This document shows, in pieces, positions 26,046 to 32,749 of a stretch of 45,676 nt of DNA. Numbering within the stretch: position 1 is the first letter of the stretch; each line of letters starts with the position of its first letter. The stretch comes from CAZBGQ01 sp964491515 (GTDB lineage: Bacteria > Patescibacteriota > Gracilibacteria > UBA1369 > UBA12473). The translations under genes and the position numbers were made by a program. The notes under the pieces are model-generated. The model worked only from the letters and a program-made list of their open reading frames with translations. It searched no databases and was not told the origin of the DNA. The stretch is taken from contig CAZBGQ010000010.1 of assembly GCA_964491515.1 (NCBI GenBank), positions 1-45,676 of the forward strand. The letters run 5' to 3'.

Positions 26046-27242
26046 TTATTTTAGATTATGTTTTTGATGGGCGATCACACCTTCCAATCCATAGATTTTG
26101 CAGAAGCCGGCAGCATCCTTTCCGTCCCACAATGAGTTTTCCTCGCCATACACACCAAGAGAAGTGTCTAAGAGTGAGTATTCACTGGTTGAGCCAATGG
26201 GAATGATGTTCCCTTTAAATAGTTGAACTTTGACCTCTCCGGAAACGAATTTTTGGCTAGAACCAATGAATGCTTCAATGTCTTGAATGAGCGGGTCAAA
26301 TGCCAGTCCTTCATGAATCATGTCACCCCATACGGTGGCCAAATGATCTTTCCAGAAAATTTGCTTGGATGTTAAGACCGATTTTTCCAATTCTTTATGA
26401 GCGTCAATCAATACGCTCATTGCGGCCGCTTCAAAAGCAATACGTCCTTTGATGCCTAAAATGGTGGTTCCTAAATGGCTGCCTTTTCCAATGCCATGTT
26501 TGTCAGCAAGCGCCTTGATTTTTTGAATGAATTGCACCGAACTCAATGCTTCCCCATTCAGTGCCACTGGCATGCCTTCTTTAAAGGTAATGGTTATTTC
26601 TGCTGGTGCGTCAGGAGTGTTTTTGAGGGGAGTGACGGAGGGATACACTTCTTCTGGGGGGAGTCCCATGGTGCCGGTGGTTTCTTTACCTCCAATCGTG
26701 GTGCCTAAAACACCAATATTAATGGAATAGTCTTTGGCGCCGGCAGGAACCTCAATACCTTTTTCTTGTAGGTACTGAATCTCCTGAGCTCTGGTGAGGC
26801 CTTTGTCTCGGATGGGCGCGATGATGGTCACTCCGGGAATGAGCGCTTTTAGAACCAAATCAAATCGGACTTGGTCATTGCCAGCTCCGGTTGATCCATG
26901 GGCGACTGCGGTGATATTTTTTTCTTTGGCAAGTTCGGCGATGGCTTTAGCGGCTACGATTCGTTCAGGTCCTACACATGCGGGATAGCTGCCACCTCTT
27001 AAGTAGTTTCCTTGAATGATTTTGGTGACGTAATGGTCGTAGAGCTCATCTTCCGCATCAAGCTGGAAATGTTCACTAGCCCCAAGAGTTTTACTTTTTT
27101 CGGCAATCTCAATAAGCTCTTTCTTGGTAAAGCCTCCGGTGTTAACTGTGGCAGTGATCACATCATAACCTTCTTCCTTAAGATAAGGGATACAGAAGGT
27201 CGTATCGAGTCCGCCTGAAAATGCTAAGATTATGGATGTCAT
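26046..27242 (-). CDS. argG: Argininosuccinate synthase
   Basis: ArgG, 398 aa, joins citrulline and aspartate with ATP to argininosuccinate. The N-terminal PP-loop FSGGLDTT (8-15) starts 5 residues after ATG 27242, the normal family position; an in-frame start at 27278 would sit within the T-box terminator and is rejected. Other signatures: HGSTGAGNDQVRF and a GVLGTTIGGKE segment. It is the first gene of the arginine operon and is preceded by a T-box leader with an intrinsic terminator ending 20 nt upstream of the ATG. No Shine-Dalgarno sequence is present. argF follows 2 nt later. Confidence 0.96.
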   Translation of the reverse strand: MTSIILAFSGGLDTTFCIPYLKEEGYDVITATVNTGGFTKKELIEIAEKSKTLGASEHFQLDAEDELYDHYVTKIIQGNYLRGGSYPACVGPERIVAAKAIAELAKEKNITAVAHGSTGAGNDQVRFDLVLKALIPGVTIIAPIRDKGLTRAQEIQYLQEKGIEVPAGAKDYSINIGVLGTTIGGKETTGTMGLPPEEVYPSVTPLKNTPDAPAEITITFKEGMPVALNGEALSSVQFIQKIKALADKHGIGKGSHLGTTILGIKGRIAFEAAAMSVLIDAHKELEKSVLTSKQIFWKDHLATVWGDMIHEGLAFDPLIQDIEAFIGSSQKFVSGEVKVQLFKGNIIPIGSTSEYSLLDTSLGVYGEENSLWDGKDAAGFCKIYGLEGVIAHQKHNLK

Positions 27243-27261
27243 TGTAGGTTGATTAAAATAC

Positions 27262-27315
27262 AAAAAAACTCTCTTCACTCACCATAGGAAAACCTATGAA
27301 TGAAGGAACGAGAGT
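27262..27315 (-). terminator. Intrinsic terminator of the T-box leader
   Basis: On the minus strand ACTCTC (27315-27310) pairs with GAGAGT (27273-27268), with an inner stem CTTCATTC..CCTATGGTGAGTGAAG around ATAGG/CCTAT, followed by seven T residues (27268-27262). The inner TTCCTT segment is also needed for the antiterminator, so the two structures exclude each other. Confidence 0.88.
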
Positions 27316-27603
27316 CGTATGACAGCACGTGGTACCATCCTTCTTCGTCTATCTTGGATAGACCTCAGCCCATACTCCAGCATGACCTGGAAAAATGGAG
27401 ATGTATGATAACGGACATCTGCCGGCAGAGCCTACTTGTCTCAATGAGACTTTCTTCGGATGCTACTTGGAGTAAAAACTCCACTAAGGCGCGTTCAATT
27501 CTTAATGGTTATCTGGATCTCAGCACCCCAGACTCTCTTGGAACCAATGAAGGAATCTACTCTTCCTTAAGTATTTGAAAGATAAAACAAAGATCAATAA
27601 AGC
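27262..27603 (-). ncRNA. T-box riboswitch, specifier CGC (tRNA-Arg), controls argG operon
   Basis: A leader of about 340 nt between the promoter (27610-27637) and argG. Parts visible on the minus strand: stem I base ACTTAAGG paired with CCTTAGT; an AGTA loop-E motif (27561-27558) on the 5' side and GAA followed by the specifier CGC, an Arg codon (27493-27491), on the 3' side; a distal AGAGAG/GGTGCTGAGA loop; a T-box AAGGATGGTACCACG (27342-27328). The antiterminator forms by AAGGA with TCCTT (27307-27303) and ACG with CGT, leaving the bulge TGGTACC to bind the tRNA acceptor end. The T after TGG predicts discriminator base A. Uncharged tRNA-Arg would block the terminator at 27262-27315 and switch on the arginine genes. 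Confidence 0.9.
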
Positions 27604-27609
27604 CAAACC

Positions 27610-27637
27610 ACTATAAGCCCTTATGGTCTAATGTCAA
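27610..27637 (-). promoter_or_regulatory. Promoter of the T-box/arginine operon
   Basis: On the minus strand, a consensus -35 TTGACA (27637-27632) and -10 TATAGT (27615-27610) with a 16-bp spacer. The transcript would begin near 27603, just upstream of the T-box stem I. Confidence 0.75.
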
Positions 27638-27900
27638 GCGGCAAAATCTTAAGGGGCTTACGAGCGTGTAGCGATTTTATAGATCTCTCCTTTTTAAGGG
27701 ATAAATGCTTTAATAGAATATAATAGAATTAAATGGATAGCATGTAAAAATAGATAAAACACGATAAAAACATATAAAACATAGAAAAATAGGACAAATA
27801 TGAATAAACTAACTTTATGCTTGATTAAACATATTTAAACATGATAAAGTTAATTCAACCTAAGGACCCACCCAGAAAAATTCCCTGAAGAAAGCCACAA
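27638..27900. other. Intergenic region with phased A-tracts, probably curved DNA
   Basis: No gene was found here. A-tracts occur in a 10-bp phase: 27746-27750, 27756-27759, 27766-27770, 27776-27779 and 27785-27789, and again AAA at 27827-27829, 27837-27839 and 27846-27848. A 10-bp tandem TAATAGAATA/TAATAGAATT sits at 27711-27730. Such spacing bends DNA toward one face. The region separates the divergent T-box promoter from the HTH gene at 27901. A hairpin CCTT-TTT-AAGG lies around 27690. I found no DnaA-box cluster. Confidence 0.55.
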
Positions 27901-28071
27901 ATGGCCAATCGAATTCTTACGGCTGAGCAGGTCGCCAAACTCCTGCAAGTCCACCATCTGACGGTCCTTAAGCTCATTAAAAGTAAGAGGCTCAAAGCGA
28001 GTAAAGTAGGTCGCGTTTATCGTATACGAGAGTCTGCGGTCGACGACTTCCTAGATGAGTCCTCAACTTAA
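27901..28071 (+). CDS. Excisionase/MerR-like HTH DNA-binding protein
   Basis: A 56-aa protein. It has the helix-turn-helix_17 (excisionase) layout: ILTAEQVAKLLQVHHLTVLKLIKSKRLKASKVGRVYRI, split here as TAEQVAKLLQV (7-17), LTVLKLIKSKRLKA (20-33) and VGRVYRI (36-42), ending in ESAVDDFL. Such proteins bind DNA as excisionases or small transcription regulators. It lies alone between curved DNA and a 165-bp inverted repeat, which it might bind. A purine-rich GAAGAAAG about 9 nt upstream of the ATG is one of the few SD-like signals in the window. Confidence 0.85.
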   Translation: MANRILTAEQVAKLLQVHHLTVLKLIKSKRLKASKVGRVYRIRESAVDDFLDESST

Positions 28072-28101
28072 TTTATTTACCTCCGCCCTCCCTGGGTCAC
28101 A

Positions 28102-28266
28102 GGACACACGGAAAATTATCACTATGGCTAAAAACCGCCACATTTCCCGAGGTACATTGCAAAGGCTCCTCGCCGTATCGTTTCTTGATACGGTTTCGTC
28201 GCCCTTGCTTCGTCTCCCGAAAAATGTGCCTATTTTTTCCTCACAGCGATAATTTTCCGTGTGTCC
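28102..28266. repeat. 165-bp element with perfect 19-bp inverted ends and nested hairpins
   Basis: Bases 28102-28120 are the exact reverse complement of 28248-28266. Inside, further paired segments are nested: AAAAA/TTTTT (28130-28134 with 28233-28237), CACATTT/AAATGTG (28139-28145 with 28222-28228), GAGG/TCTC (28149-28152 with 28213-28216), GCAAAGGC/GCCCTTGC with one mismatch (28159-28166 with 28201-28208) and CCGTATC/GATACGG (28173-28179 with 28187-28193). The whole can fold as one long rod. No convincing target-site duplication flanks it. It may be a miniature inverted-repeat element, a recombination site or a structured RNA. Confidence 0.8.
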
Positions 28267-28288
28267 GCTAATAAACCTACCTTCCATC

Positions 28289-28564
28289 ATGCTGTTTAAT
28301 TGCCTACATTGCTGCAAAGCAATCTCCTCCCAGGCTCCAACATGCCCTTATTGCATGTTAGAAACAAACAGCATGGTGCGTGAGGTTACCCCCGCCGCCG
28401 TTCCAAAGGCTCCCAAGTTCGCTTTTTTCATGAAACGATCTGCCTACCGAGCACGAAAAGCTGCGGAAGGCATTGCGGACAAACTCCCGAAAAAACTACC
28501 AGAAGCTCCGAAAATGCCCAACATTGCACAAGTAGTGAATGGGCTTCGTGCGGTTAAGCATTAA
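28289..28564 (+). CDS. Small zinc-ribbon protein
   Basis: A 91-aa protein with an N-terminal zinc ribbon, CLHC (C5, C8) and CPYC (C19, C22), i.e. CxxC-x10-CxxC, followed by a basic, Ala/Pro/Lys-rich tail (KKLPEAPKMPNIAQVV) without further domains. The start ATG 28289 is favoured over a GTG at 28259 that lies in the inverted-repeat arm. A 10-bp inverted repeat surrounds the start region (28288-28297 with 28366-28375). It could bind nucleic acid or act as a small scaffold; no family name is assigned. It converges with the secreted-protein operon, 12 nt from that operon's last stop. Confidence 0.65.
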   Translation: MLFNCLHCCKAISSQAPTCPYCMLETNSMVREVTPAAVPKAPKFAFFMKRSAYRARKAAEGIADKLPKKLPEAPKMPNIAQVVNGLRAVKH

Positions 28565-28570
28565 TTTTTT

Positions 28571-28585
28571 TCTCCCTTAAGGAGA
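28571..28585. terminator. Possible bidirectional hairpin between convergent genes
   Basis: TCTCC (28571-28575) pairs with GGAGA (28581-28585) around CTTAA, with a T-run before it on the plus strand and GGTTTT after. It overlaps the last codon of the minus-strand gene at 28577. The pattern is a weak match to an intrinsic terminator. Confidence 0.25.
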
Positions 28586-29695
28586 GGTTTTCCCTTGTTT
28601 GCTATGAATGCCTTTAGATGATTGGGCCAATCCATGCAGCGGTTCTTTAGTTGTTTCGTCCACAACCGCACGCAATTCCTGGAGGCGAGTGACGAGGTCT
28701 TTGGTGATGTCGGCTGAACCTCGGGAATATAGTAGATCAAATCGGGACAACATTTCTGCTTTGTCTTGTTCTCGCTGGTAACGGTCTCCTTCATAGAGCG
28801 TTGAATTCTGAAGTTCGCTGATGGTCAGTGTCTCTCCATTCTTTTGGGCATCTGCAGCCAATTCATCTGGGTCGCGGAGGGGAGTCACATCGTTGGTTCG
28901 AATGACAAGCATTTTCTTGAGGAAACCAAAAATAGAGGAACCACCTCCATTTTTTTCGCCGGAATCACTGGCTTCGGATTCCTCCTCCGGTTCAGGACTT
29001 GAGTTCTGTGGGGGGCCGGCAATCTCACTGAGTTCTTGCACACCTTCTTGAAATTCTTTCCATTTTTCTGCGACTTCCTGCCAAGGAGAGGTGGAGCAGC
29101 TGACATACTCTTCAAGGCGATCATCGTATGAATCCAACCAACCTTGCATGGCCTCTTCAAGTTCTTCGTCAGTGATCCATGCTTTGTCATCCACAAAGCG
29201 TTCCTTCATAGCAAAGTAGAGAGCGAATTTTATGGAATCAAAATCTTCAGCCAGTTTATCTGAATCACGTTTGTAGGTAGAATCTTCAGCTACTGGAACA
29301 ATGTGTCGTATAAAGTACTGTTCCATTTTCAGATTCCGTACTTCAGTCTGAAGAGTAGTGAGTTCAGGGGCTGCACAACTCTGAAAGTACAAACCTCGAA
29401 TTTGCTTCATTTTGGATTCGATCTTACTATCGATCGCAAAAATATCATCCTGCTGACAGCGATTTCGCTCAAACAGATCTTGAAAAAAATCTTTGGCATC
29501 ATCAGAACTAAGCATATTAGAAATGAAAACACTGAACTGATCTAAGCAAGCGGCACCACGTTCTTCGGCGGCATCGACCGCTACGTCTGCTGTGTCTTCA
29601 GCCGGCCCATCTTGGGCGAAGACCGTCGAGCCCACAAGCATTCCTACCAGAAGGACTAGTAGGCCGAGCTTCAATGAAAATTTAGGAAACGTCAT
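28577..29695 (-). CDS. Secreted helical protein, last gene of the giant-protein operon
   Basis: A 372-aa protein with a clear signal peptide (residues 1-27, cleavage VFA/QDG). The mature part is largely helical and charged, with Cys at 50, 80, 107 and 200 that could form two disulfides. An acidic, Ser/Gly-rich linker (about 220-250) separates an N-terminal helical domain from a C-terminal part with the sequence FGFLKKMLVIRTNDVTPLRDPDEL. The spacing C..NRC (50-80) resembles that of the 201-aa protein encoded at 32131. No known family. It starts 9 nt after the stop of the 593-aa gene, in the same operon as the giant protein, so it is likely part of the same surface complex. Confidence 0.75.
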   Translation of the reverse strand: MTFPKFSLKLGLLVLLVGMLVGSTVFAQDGPAEDTADVAVDAAEERGAACLDQFSVFISNMLSSDDAKDFFQDLFERNRCQQDDIFAIDSKIESKMKQIRGLYFQSCAAPELTTLQTEVRNLKMEQYFIRHIVPVAEDSTYKRDSDKLAEDFDSIKFALYFAMKERFVDDKAWITDEELEEAMQGWLDSYDDRLEEYVSCSTSPWQEVAEKWKEFQEGVQELSEIAGPPQNSSPEPEEESEASDSGEKNGGGSSIFGFLKKMLVIRTNDVTPLRDPDELAADAQKNGETLTISELQNSTLYEGDRYQREQDKAEMLSRFDLLYSRGSADITKDLVTRLQELRAVVDETTKEPLHGLAQSSKGIHSKQGKTSP

Positions 29696-29704
29696 AGTAA
29701 AAAA

Positions 29705-31486
29705 TTAGCTAGCTGCAGTTAAATCATTTTTGCGTTGCTCCACCACTTCTTGAGAAAGCTGAATCGACGTGCGGAAACTTTGAAAATAGAAATTCATTTG
29801 ATCCATTTCATAACGCATTGACTGATAAAAATCAGTGGATGAATCAAACTTAGCGGCAGTGTATGATTCTTCAAATTTGAGCCGGATTTCTTCTTGTTTA
29901 CGATCGTATGTTGCAAGCGCTTCTTCATAGATTTGCTGTTGAGAATCCCCAGAAGCACTCATGGTGTTTTGGTACAAGATGGCTTGGTCTAGTCCATCTC
30001 CTTTTGTGCTTTTAATATCTTTCCCTTTTGTTTTACTCGAATCGGTTGTTTTGGCAAAATCTACACCTAGCGCATCTTCCATGAAGTCTCCAAAATTCTC
30101 CACAAGATTCACCCCCGTGATGAGGCCGGTGGCATCGGGTGTTTTAATCGGCATTGCAATCGGAATGAAATTCAAACTCACTCCACTGTTGAATAAGCTC
30201 TTTTTACAGGTTGAGGGTTCCATGAGATTACCGGAAACTTTTCCTGGTGTGAGGCTTTGAGCCGTGGTGTCCCGAAGGGTTTTTACAATGTATTGAACAT
30301 GACATTGAACGCAGTTGGCTGTTTCCGAGTACTTAACATCAGGACGATTGGTGAACTTAATTTCGAGACAGAAAATGTCGCCGCAGAGATTCGGAGGGCC
30401 ACTCCAATCTGCAGGAGTCGCCGGCTTGAGAGGGGAGTCAATATAAAGGGTTCCATCCGGTCTCTCCATTACGTAGGGAGGATGGGCTGGATCGTAACGC
30501 TCAGGCAAGGACGTCTCGCCATCACCATCTCCGGAGGCATTGCCGTCTTCGTATCCGCCAGCATCGGCGTCTACGTTTGTATCATCGTCACCATCATTGC
30601 TTTGGGTTTCCTCAGGGATTGCGTCATTAAATGCCGCTTGTAATCCCGAATCGGCTTCACATGCTAATGGATTGAGAGAGCCATTGTCTTCCAGCAGAAA
30701 ATCGTCGTTAGGATCTGATGTTTCCGCTGTTTCGGTAAGGGATTCATCTGAAATATTTTCAATCGCGGTCTCTTCTTCTGAGATGCTACTTGAGTCTTCA
30801 CTTGTTGAAGTTGATGCTGAGTCTCCACCGTCACCTCCGTCCGGACTGGGGCCACTCAGTGGCAAACTGGCACTGTCTTCGCTCGGAATTCCGCCTGGAA
30901 AGCTGGGAAGCCCTCCACCACTAGCTCCGCCTTCGCTTGTACTTTCATCTCCAAAAAGAATAAGTTCTATAATTTCTAAGTCATAGACCACATCAAATCC
31001 AGAGTCGTCCGTTCGCCCATTCACAAATATTTCTTGTGGGTAAGTATCAAGAAACATATGTGTTTGAAACTGTTCATCCTCCAAAAAGTTTTCGTGAGTG
31101 GCTTTCATCTCATCGAAAAGAGCCAAGAGGGCCTCATAATTTCCTATAGCTGGTTGCGTATCCTGGAGAACTCCAATATCTCCTTTCAAAATTGCCTGCA
31201 TATCGTTGGCATTGTATTCATAGTGCTCCGCCGTTTTAAGAATTGCCGAACTTTGAGGTTGAACTTTAAGCATTTTATAAATGCTCTTATATAAATCCTT
31301 TACTTCTGGACGTTGCGGAGTGCCTCCAAATGTATTAACTAGGCTTGATGAGCCACCGCTAATTTGCTCATCCATAGAGGGCGGAGCCTCTTCCGTTTCT
31401 TCAGCAGCCACTGCCGACGTCCCCAGGACGAGGGCGCTAGCAATGAGCAACGTTATACTGAGCCAATAAAGGCGACTTAAGTGCAT
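29705..31486 (-). CDS. Secreted protein with CVQCH motif and low-complexity linker
   Basis: A 593-aa exported protein; signal peptide residues 1-28 (AVAA/EET). Residues about 60-180 are helical; 185-335 are a Ser/Asp/Gly/Glu-rich disordered linker; 360-435 form a Cys-containing domain (C368, C373, C392, C395, C427) with CVQCH at 392-396; 460-593 are helical. CxxCH is the heme c attachment motif, but one motif alone may be a disulfide/metal site and no cytochrome c fold is obvious. The C-terminal helix holds GLDQAIL (498-504), also present in the upstream 214-aa protein. Its start overlaps the stop of the upstream gene by 10 nt. Function unknown; a structural member of the surface assembly is likely. 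Confidence 0.75.
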   Translation of the reverse strand: MHLSRLYWLSITLLIASALVLGTSAVAAEETEEAPPSMDEQISGGSSSLVNTFGGTPQRPEVKDLYKSIYKMLKVQPQSSAILKTAEHYEYNANDMQAILKGDIGVLQDTQPAIGNYEALLALFDEMKATHENFLEDEQFQTHMFLDTYPQEIFVNGRTDDSGFDVVYDLEIIELILFGDESTSEGGASGGGLPSFPGGIPSEDSASLPLSGPSPDGGDGGDSASTSTSEDSSSISEEETAIENISDESLTETAETSDPNDDFLLEDNGSLNPLACEADSGLQAAFNDAIPEETQSNDGDDDTNVDADAGGYEDGNASGDGDGETSLPERYDPAHPPYVMERPDGTLYIDSPLKPATPADWSGPPNLCGDIFCLEIKFTNRPDVKYSETANCVQCHVQYIVKTLRDTTAQSLTPGKVSGNLMEPSTCKKSLFNSGVSLNFIPIAMPIKTPDATGLITGVNLVENFGDFMEDALGVDFAKTTDSSKTKGKDIKSTKGDGLDQAILYQNTMSASGDSQQQIYEEALATYDRKQEEIRLKFEESYTAAKFDSSTDFYQSMRYEMDQMNFYFQSFRTSIQLSQEVVEQRKNDLTAAS

Positions 31487-32121
31487 GCAGTGGTGGTCAC
31501 ATTATGAAAAGTACCTGGGAATTTTTCGATTTCCTTACGAACGTCTGATAAACCATCTCGATAAGATTCAAGCGATTCAATCAATCCTGAATACTGTACG
31601 TGGAGCGGATAAAAAGTTTGGAGTTGATCGTAGGCGCCGACCGTTGTCTCAAGAATGGGGCCGGCCGCAGAAATTTGCTCATTAATCAGTTTTAGGCGGC
31701 GATCAAATTCCCCAGTGAGCTGGTTGATGTTTTTAGGTTCATTGTTTTGCTTATCCTGTATGAATCCACGGTGAGTTCCCATTCCTTGGACAAAAGCATC
31801 GTATAAATTCACCGCACGAACTCCCAAACAGAAGGTGCTGATGTTTTTCTGATCGCTACACTCTTTATCCTCAGGTGGTTCCACCCTATACGAGTCACCA
31901 TCTTCTGTGATTGAGAAAAGCTTTTTAATATGGCCATTGACCAACTTGTTCATGTCATTGTGGTAGCGCAGAATTGCTTGATCCAATCCCACTTTATTCC
32001 GACTGTAGCGGAGCACGGAGGCCTCTCCGGCAGATGCGCCTGGTAGCTGGACAACGGAGGTCACCAGTATGGTAACTGAGAGGAGAAAGAACCAAATTTT
32101 AAACGGAATTTTTCGAAGCAT
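31477..32121 (-). CDS. Secreted helical protein with GLDQAIL motif
   Basis: A 214-aa exported protein; signal peptide residues 1-31 (GASA/GEAS). The mature part is predominantly helical, with a Cys pair in KECSDQKNISTFCLG and a C-terminal Cys (TTTACT). Residues 45-51 (GLDQAIL) recur in the next gene product. The gene starts 9 nt after the stop of the 201-aa gene and overlaps the 593-aa gene by 10 nt, so translation is coupled. No Shine-Dalgarno site: a run of eight or nine C residues lies directly before the ATG. Function unknown. Confidence 0.75.
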   Translation of the reverse strand: MLRKIPFKIWFFLLSVTILVTSVVQLPGASAGEASVLRYSRNKVGLDQAILRYHNDMNKLVNGHIKKLFSITEDGDSYRVEPPEDKECSDQKNISTFCLGVRAVNLYDAFVQGMGTHRGFIQDKQNNEPKNINQLTGEFDRRLKLINEQISAAGPILETTVGAYDQLQTFYPLHVQYSGLIESLESYRDGLSDVRKEIEKFPGTFHNVTTTACT

Positions 32122-32130
32122 AGGGGGGGG

Positions 32131-32736
32131 TTATTCCACAGTGTTTTGAATTTTATCGGCAAACGCTTTAAAGCCTCCATACATTTCACCAAAGCTACGA
32201 TTGAGACCTCGCATTTTTTCATTTACTTCTTTGAGCTTAGTCACAAGGCCATAGCTTTTTTTTGCTCCAGCACTTTGAATGTTGTGATTGGTGAGCAGGG
32301 TTTTGACTGTTTTTATTTGATCAGCCACCACATCCACACATCGATTATCTTCGTCGATGATACGGTCAAAGGTTTGAGTGTAATCTTCGCTTGCACGTCG
32401 GAATTGCTGAACCAAAAGGTCTTTCAACCGGTAACGATATTCATCGTATTTGGCGTATGCTCCTTCAATCAAGGTGCTGTTCAAGTCTTGCGATAAATAA
32501 TGAGTATTCAAAAACTCAACAATGTCTTCGGTAAGTAAAGCCATGGGCTCAGCGATGGTTTCAAGGCAACTCAACTCTTCTTCATCAGTGCTCTCCTCAA
32601 CCGCAGAAAGAGGATCGGGAACCGCGGACGTTTCTTCCGCAGACAGTGGCACGATGAATTGAAGAAGCAGTGCTCCCACTAGCAGTAATGTACTAATGAC
32701 GTTCAATGGTTCTTTGAGGAAACGAAACGCACGCAT
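32131..32736 (-). CDS. Secreted helical protein, first partner gene downstream of the giant protein
   Basis: A 201-aa exported protein; signal peptide residues 1-33 (PLSA/EET). The mature part is helical with Cys in EELSCLETI and DEDNRCVDVV, probably a disulfide across two helices. The start ATG 32736 (13 nt after the giant-protein stop) is preferred to an in-frame start at 32778 that overlaps the giant gene and would add a basic segment. CCTCCCCTCCTC directly precedes the ATG: it looks like an anti-Shine-Dalgarno strand, not a ribosome site. No recognised family. Confidence 0.75.
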   Translation of the reverse strand: MRAFRFLKEPLNVISTLLLVGALLLQFIVPLSAEETSAVPDPLSAVEESTDEEELSCLETIAEPMALLTEDIVEFLNTHYLSQDLNSTLIEGAYAKYDEYRYRLKDLLVQQFRRASEDYTQTFDRIIDEDNRCVDVVADQIKTVKTLLTNHNIQSAGAKKSYGLVTKLKEVNEKMRGLNRSFGEMYGGFKAFADKIQNTVE

Positions 32737-32749
32737 GAGGAGGGGAGGG

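Noticed and set aside
27300..27578. 92-aa plus-strand ORF upstream of argG
   Set aside because: It is antisense to the T-box leader, whose conserved RNA elements explain the sequence.
27711..27850. Possible replication origin in the AT-rich repeat region
   Set aside because: No DnaA boxes or dnaA/dnaN genes are nearby; periodic A-tracts explain the pattern.
28055..28317. Plus and minus ORFs across the 165-bp inverted repeat
   Set aside because: Both run through the repeat arms and stems, have no domain or start signal and are best explained by the palindromic structure.
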